The position numbers and the translations under genes are program-made. Positions 59,417-64,000 of a stretch of DNA of 64,000 nucleotides are shown here, in pieces; within the stretch, counting starts at the first letter, position 1; every line of letters starts with the position of its first letter. This DNA comes from Coffea arabica (Eukaryota > Streptophyta > Magnoliopsida > Gentianales > Rubiaceae): positions 1,364,001 through 1,428,000 of the forward strand of contig NC_092310.1 of the NCBI RefSeq assembly GCF_036785885.1. Direction: 5' to 3'. The notes beneath the pieces were generated by a model. It was not told the origin of the DNA. It ran no database searches and worked only from the letters and a program-made list of their open reading frames with translations.

Positions 59417-59424
59417 CTTGTATA

Positions 59425-60711
59425 CAATCAGCAGTCCAAGAATGGATTAAAACGCCACTCTATGCTTCTTTTCACCTTCATGCTTCAGATTGTTTACATG
59501 AAATGTTGGCCTCTACGAAACTGTAGTCTTGTCATGATTTCGTTTATTGATAGTGTCCAGCAATAAATGTTATCTCAGAATGAGGACAGTTTGTTCAAGT
59601 TGTTTCATATCTATATCCAATAATTCTGACACCTGTAAGTAAATCTGTCCGCTTTGCCCAAGTTTATCTGTGAGGTTCTATGTGTAAAGTTTCATCTAAA
59701 ACTACAAACAGTGTTCAAATGTTATACGTTGGTTCTTGCAGATAAATCCCTTGTTCCCAGTATTGCCCACTTGTAATCGGCAGACAGAGCAAAGCATGAT
59801 AAACTGCCTACAGAGTAACGCGATTCGCAAGGTGAAATGCAATCCAGTGGATGAATAATCATTAAGCCCATAATATTCAGTCTTGAGGATTACATATTAC
59901 TTTCTGCAGTTGGGAGAATAGGGCTCCAAGCTTTGCCTATAGAACCAGAAGCTGCCTTCTTGCTTACATGGTTACCTGGTTCTGAATTTCGATCAATAGT
60001 TCAATACAACTAGGTCTCGGGTTGGTTATAGTTGGATGTGCAGCCAATCCATAGCTCTTATGTAACAACTACCCAGCAAGTTCTTGGTTCTTCCAATATT
60101 AGTTTGTCTACGAGTGTGGCTAATGAGTATGTATATAAGTAGCAGCATCTAGCTGTGATTATTCTTTTCAATGGTCGATTAAAGCATGATCTTATTACCA
60201 ATTTCCTACTCTGTATTTTTATCAATGGGATGTATGCTTATGAAAATTCTTGAAGGTCTTGGGAACAAATTCTAATTCTGGGTTTTGCTTGATGGTTCTT
60301 ATTCAAATTCCCAGCTCCTGAAGATAGGCGAAATTGGATATCAGTCGATTGCTGTAATTTTTCCCTCCGTTGACATACCTTGGCTTCCAATGCTTATACA
60401 AGAATTTGACCTCCTGTTAATTTGTGCATTCTTTCACAAGCCTAGGCAACAGCCATTTGGGCTATTGCCTACCACCAAAGAATTTAAATCTTAGTGGATG
60501 GAAGGTTAAATGTTCAAATTTTATCACAATACGTGGTTTCTTCAAATTCATACGAGTGCACTCTGATTCGATGGTGGTTCAGTCCCCGTCGACTCCTCTA
60601 TAAGTCCAGTTGGGCCTTCCCTTGATTAGGTTAGAATAAGAGTAGAGTAGATAAATGATAAATAAAAAAAAAATACAGTAATATCAATTTTACCTAGACA
60701 AGAAATTTGTT
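59425..60711. other. intergenic
   Basis: No gene recognised. At about 60560-60600 there is a stretch (GATGGTGGTTCAGTCCCCGTCGACTC) similar to 5800-5830, part of the scattered flank repeat. Confidence 0.45.
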
Positions 60712-61683
60712 GATTACCTTTGAATAATATCACTGCATCCACATTAAGTGGTGGTAGATTATTTGAATATCAGGCATACCATCTGATACAAGATTTTTAC
60801 TCACAGCGTGCCAAACCACCAAGCTCCTACGTAGCCATATATTTATGGGGTTTGGTGTGCTATGCTAGAACTTGTACATTTGCTAAGTAAAATGTTACTA
60901 CGTGAAACTTATCAAGCATTGCTTCCAAATTTGTCCCCATAGTTATTCCCAAGCGAAATATGAAAAGATATTGGTCGATAATGTAGTTACATGTAACTAT
61001 TTTTTCATTTTCTATTTATCAAGTGTTTCATTCTACCTGTCTCATTCAATTCATCAACAAAAGATCCTATGTTTATATAAATATAAATTGTACGTTGCAA
61101 GGGCATTTTTCTTTTGTTCACTTCACCCTAATATACATTTTTTGTTAGTGATGAAAAATGAGCATTTTGGTAAAGTAAATATACAAAAAAAAAATCCTTA
61201 AAATAAATAATTAATTTGGATGGTAAGACATAAATTAATAAAGATAACAGACAAAATTAGATGAGATGGACCTAATATGACATTCATGACCGTCAAATAG
61301 CTAATTCGAAAAGGAAAAAAAGATGTGTGGCCAAAATAAGACATTGAGACAAATTTAGTGGCCACTGATTAACGCTTTCATGCTTTTGGTCGGTGCCTTA
61401 TCTCTTCAAGCAAGACATTCCTAAGTCCTAACCCCATAAACATAACATACCACAACTGGGAAACAAATTTATCTCGCTTTTCTTGAATTCCAACCGGATT
61501 GGTTTCTTTTCTTTCTTAAAGAAAAGTTGAATACTATTAAATATTTAAACCAAATTCATTCCTGTGGTCCTCGAATCACTCAAGTAAACATAAATCAGAT
61601 TACTTTGATGCGGCTGCATACCAAAAAATAAAATTAGTCTATCCCGAAATGGTCTACCACTCTAGTATTGATGATGGGCAATT
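60712..61683 (+). repeat. flank segment, second copy
   Basis: Collinear with 5525-6385, longer by insertions, and ending at GATGATGGGCAATT. There the copia LTR begins, while copy 1 continues CACTAG. This copy is therefore the target into which the copia element inserted. Confidence 0.6.
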
Positions 61684-61971
61684 TGTTAGAAGTATTTACC
61701 GTTGTTAATTAATCATATTTGTTTATGCTACCTAATTAGTGGAGTTAGTGGAATAACTAGTGGGATTAGTGGAATACCTAGTGGAGTTAGTGGAGTTAGT
61801 AGTGGAGTGAGTGGAGTTATTGGGATAGTTAGTGGAGTTAGTGGGATAGTTAGTGGAGTTGGTTTAAACTCTATAAATAGAGTAATTTCATGTTATAAGT
61901 AGGGTGAGTTTTACAAAGAAATAAACATTTGTCCTTTGCTTCTCTTATTATTTGCCTCAATATTTGTATCA
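61684..61971 (+). mobile_element. Ty1-copia 5' LTR
   Basis: The 288-base LTR begins TGTTAGAAG and ends TTTGTATCA, the TG...CA boundaries of LTRs. It contains a TATA box TATAAATAG at 61872-61880 and a tandem repeat in the part before it. A single base separates it from the primer-binding site. The left target flank is CAATT. The 3' LTR is beyond the window, so the duplication cannot be checked. Confidence 0.85.
61737..61861 (+). repeat. minisatellite in the LTR U3 region
   Basis: About ten imperfect units of the 9-12-base type AGTGGAGTTAGT / AGTGGGATAGTT in tandem, just upstream of the LTR TATA box. It makes a short open frame of Gly-Val-Ser repeats, which I take as a by-product. Confidence 0.9.
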
Positions 61972-61972
61972 G

Positions 61973-61990
61973 TGGTACCAGAGCTAGGCT
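61973..61990 (+). other. primer-binding site of the copia element
   Basis: TGGTACCAGAGCTAGGCT is nearly complementary to the 3' end of initiator methionine tRNA (the usual form being TGGTATCAGAGC). It lies one base after the LTR. Confidence 0.85.
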
Positions 61991-62033
61991 AGTGAGTGAA
62001 AACAAAAGTGAGTTGTGAGAATTGTAAATTACG

Positions 62034-64000
62034 ATGGCCACCGACAATTTTGTGCAGCCAGCAATTCCTCGCTTTGATGGTCACTATGATCATTGGAGTA
62101 TGCTAATGGAGAACTTCTTGAGATCCAAGGAGTATTGGCAGGTTGTCGAATCTGGAGTAGCAGAGCCAACAGCCGGAGAAATATTGTCAGAGGTGCAGAA
62201 AATGGAGTTGGAAGCATTGAAACTGAAAGATCTTAAAGCCAAAAATTATCTTTTTCAAGCTATTGATCGAGCCATTTTGGAGACAATTCTTAGCAAAGAT
62301 ACCTCCAAACAAATTTGGGACTCCATGAAGAAAAAGTATCAAGGAAATGCAAAGGCGAAGCGGGTGCAGCTTCAAGCTCTTCGGACCGAATTTGAGACTT
62401 TACGCATGAAGTCAAGCGAATCAGTCACTGATTATTTCGCAAGAACGATGGCAATCGCTAACAAGATGAGGATCCATGGAGAAAACTTGAAGGACGTCAC
62501 CATTGTCGAGAAGATTCTTCGATCAATGACAACAAAATTTAATTTTGTTGTATGCTGTATAGAGGAATCGAAAGATATTGATGCAATTTCAATTGATGAG
62601 TTGCAGAGTTCTTTGTTGGTTCATGAGCAAAAAATTAACCAGCAAGAGAAAGAGGAGCAAGCACTAGTGGCTTCAGCAGAAATTCACTCAACATGGAGAG
62701 GAGGCAGATGCAGAGGCAGAGGCAGAGGCAGAGGTAGAGGAAATAATGATCGTGGCAACCAACAACAACAATACCAGTACCAAGAAAATCAATTTCAAGG
62801 AAGAAGAAGAGGACGAGGAGGCTATCCATTAACAAATCAAAGGCCAAAGTCAGCAGACAAGTCCAATGTTGAATGCTACAAATGTCATAGGTATGGCCAT
62901 TATCAGTCCGAATGTCGAACTAATTTGAATAGACAAAATGGAGAAAGGACTAATTTTGCAGAAAAAGAAAAAGAAGTGTCTCTTTTGATGGTGTGCCACA
63001 TGAGTGAAGAAACTCAACAAAACACATGGTATTTAGACACCGGTTGCAGCAATCATATGTGTGGAGATAAGAAGGCATTCTCTGAATTGGACGAGTCATT
63101 CCGTAGCATTGTCAAGTTTGGTGATAACTCTACAATTTCTGTTATGGGAAAAGGAAGGGTAATTATCCAAGCTAAAGAAAATTCTTCTACCCACACTATT
63201 ACTGATGTTCTTTTTGCTCCAGACTTAAAGACAAATTTGCTTAGCGTGGGTCAGTTGCTCGAAAAAGGGTACGAGATTTCAATCAAAGGTGGTGTATGTC
63301 AGATTCGAGATGCAAAGTTGGGCTTAATTGCTCAAGTTAAGATGACGGCAAATCGTATGTTCCCACTCGATTTGCAGAACTTGACTTATTCATGTTTCTC
63401 GACAAAATCGAAAGATGTGGGATGGTTATGGCATTTTCGTTATGGACATTTGAATTTTGGTGGACTGAAAACTTTGCAACAGAAAAATATGGTAGCTGGT
63501 TTACCTCAAATCACAACTCCTTCAGAAGTTTGTGAAGAATGTGTTATTGGCAAACAACATCGAGATAGCTTTCCAAAAGGAAAATCGTGGAGAGCAAAAA
63601 ATGTCTTGGAGCTGGTTCACTCTGATCTATGCGGACCCATAAATCCGTCATCTAATGGTGGAAAACGTTATTTTATGACGTTTACTGATGATTATAGTCG
63701 AAAAACTTGGGTCTATTTTTTGCAGGAAAAATCTGAAGCATTTTCAACGTTCAAAAATTTCATGACTCTTGTCGAAAAGGAAGCAGATAAATCCATAAAA
63801 ATTTTTCGCAGTGATTGTGGTGGAGAGTATAATTCACAAGAATTTATAAATTTTTGTGAAGAGCATGGAATTCAGAAGCAGCTTACAACCGCTTATACGC
63901 CGCAGCAGAATGGTGTTTCAGAGAGGAAGAATCGCACAATATTGAACATGGTGAGGAGCATTTTGACAAAAAGTGGTGTTCCAAAAAATTTTTGGCTCGA
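62034..64000 (+). CDS. Ty1-copia gag-pol polyprotein (5' part, open to the window end)
   Basis: A single frame of 655 codons runs from ATG at 62034 to the window edge without a stop. Order: gag capsid-like region (starts MATDNFVQPAIPRFDG), an RGRGRGRG-rich stretch, a zinc knuckle CYKCHRYGHYQSEC (residues 281-294), protease with WYLDTGCSNHM (active Asp 335), an integrase zinc region starting H467 (HFRYGH...CEECVIG), and an integrase core with D531, D594 and E630, the last two spaced by 35 residues as required. Reverse transcriptase and RNase H lie outside the window. The open frame and clean LTR suggest a recent insertion. Functionality is not provable from this part. Confidence 0.93.
   Translation, partial: MATDNFVQPAIPRFDGHYDHWSMLMENFLRSKEYWQVVESGVAEPTAGEILSEVQKMELEALKLKDLKAKNYLFQAIDRAILETILSKDTSKQIWDSMKKKYQGNAKAKRVQLQALRTEFETLRMKSSESVTDYFARTMAIANKMRIHGENLKDVTIVEKILRSMTTKFNFVVCCIEESKDIDAISIDELQSSLLVHEQKINQQEKEEQALVASAEIHSTWRGGRCRGRGRGRGRGNNDRGNQQQQYQYQENQFQGRRRGRGGYPLTNQRPKSADKSNVECYKCHRYGHYQSECRTNLNRQNGERTNFAEKEKEVSLLMVCHMSEETQQNTWYLDTGCSNHMCGDKKAFSELDESFRSIVKFGDNSTISVMGKGRVIIQAKENSSTHTITDVLFAPDLKTNLLSVGQLLEKGYEISIKGGVCQIRDAKLGLIAQVKMTANRMFPLDLQNLTYSCFSTKSKDVGWLWHFRYGHLNFGGLKTLQQKNMVAGLPQITTPSEVCEECVIGKQHRDSFPKGKSWRAKNVLELVHSDLCGPINPSSNGGKRYFMTFTDDYSRKTWVYFLQEKSEAFSTFKNFMTLVEKEADKSIKIFRSDCGGEYNSQEFINFCEEHGIQKQLTTAYTPQQNGVSERKNRTILNMVRSILTKSGVPKNFWL

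Noticed and set aside
61702..61902. Open frame of Gly-Val-Ser repeats
   Set aside because: It is generated by the 9-12-base minisatellite inside the LTR and lies upstream of the real gag start.

Overview
This window is plant nuclear DNA: long AT-rich intergenic tracts, a multi-exon gene with GT-AG introns, plant-type CC-NB-LRR immune receptor genes, and several classes of plant transposon. It holds no operons or other bacterial features. The gene content fits a eudicot, probably an asterid. That lineage is inferred from the general look of the NLR and acyl-activating enzyme proteins and was not tested by any search.

Layout. (1) 1-6.7 kb is repeat-rich flank: a Stowaway-type MITE, a 5'-truncated LINE with its poly(A) end, a probable Helitron, and a segment that recurs near 61 kb. 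(2) 6.75-15.9 kb is an intact 14-exon gene on the + strand for a peroxisomal-type acyl-activating enzyme (AAE17/18-like, 735 aa). Every splice phase closes, and one intron is GC-AG. (3) 16-17.7 kb holds a fragment of a GTE-type transcription-factor C-terminus and a CACTA transposon end. (4) 17.7-57.1 kb is a tandem array of three paralogous units, all on the minus strand, each built around one CC-NB-LRR gene. Unit A (about 17.7-28.2 kb) has NLR1, broken by a single 1-base deletion. Unit B (about 33.9-41.2 kb) has NLR2, broken by a Pack-MULE-like insertion, a 1-base insertion and a 55-base deletion. Unit C (about 45.4-57.1 kb) has NLR3, a fully open 1246-aa receptor. Between units A and B lie tandem LTR-like repeats and a decayed Ty1-copia reverse transcriptase. 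(5) 57-61.7 kb holds MITEs and a second copy of the left-hand flank segment. (6) 61.68-64 kb is the 5' LTR, primer-binding site and open gag-pol frame of a young-looking Ty1-copia element that runs off the window.

Because the three units are paralogous, each can serve as the empty site for insertions in another. The Helitron (24686-27217) and the hAT MITE (23476-23953) in unit A are both absent from unit C at exactly matching positions, and the Pack-MULE in NLR2 is absent from NLR1 and NLR3. This fixes element boundaries and the order of events directly from the window.

The least explained part of the array is the tract downstream of each NLR. A splice donor follows within about 10-25 bases of each NLR stop codon, and exon-like blocks further downstream are shared between the units. 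This suggests a spliced 3' UTR or a decayed adjoining gene.
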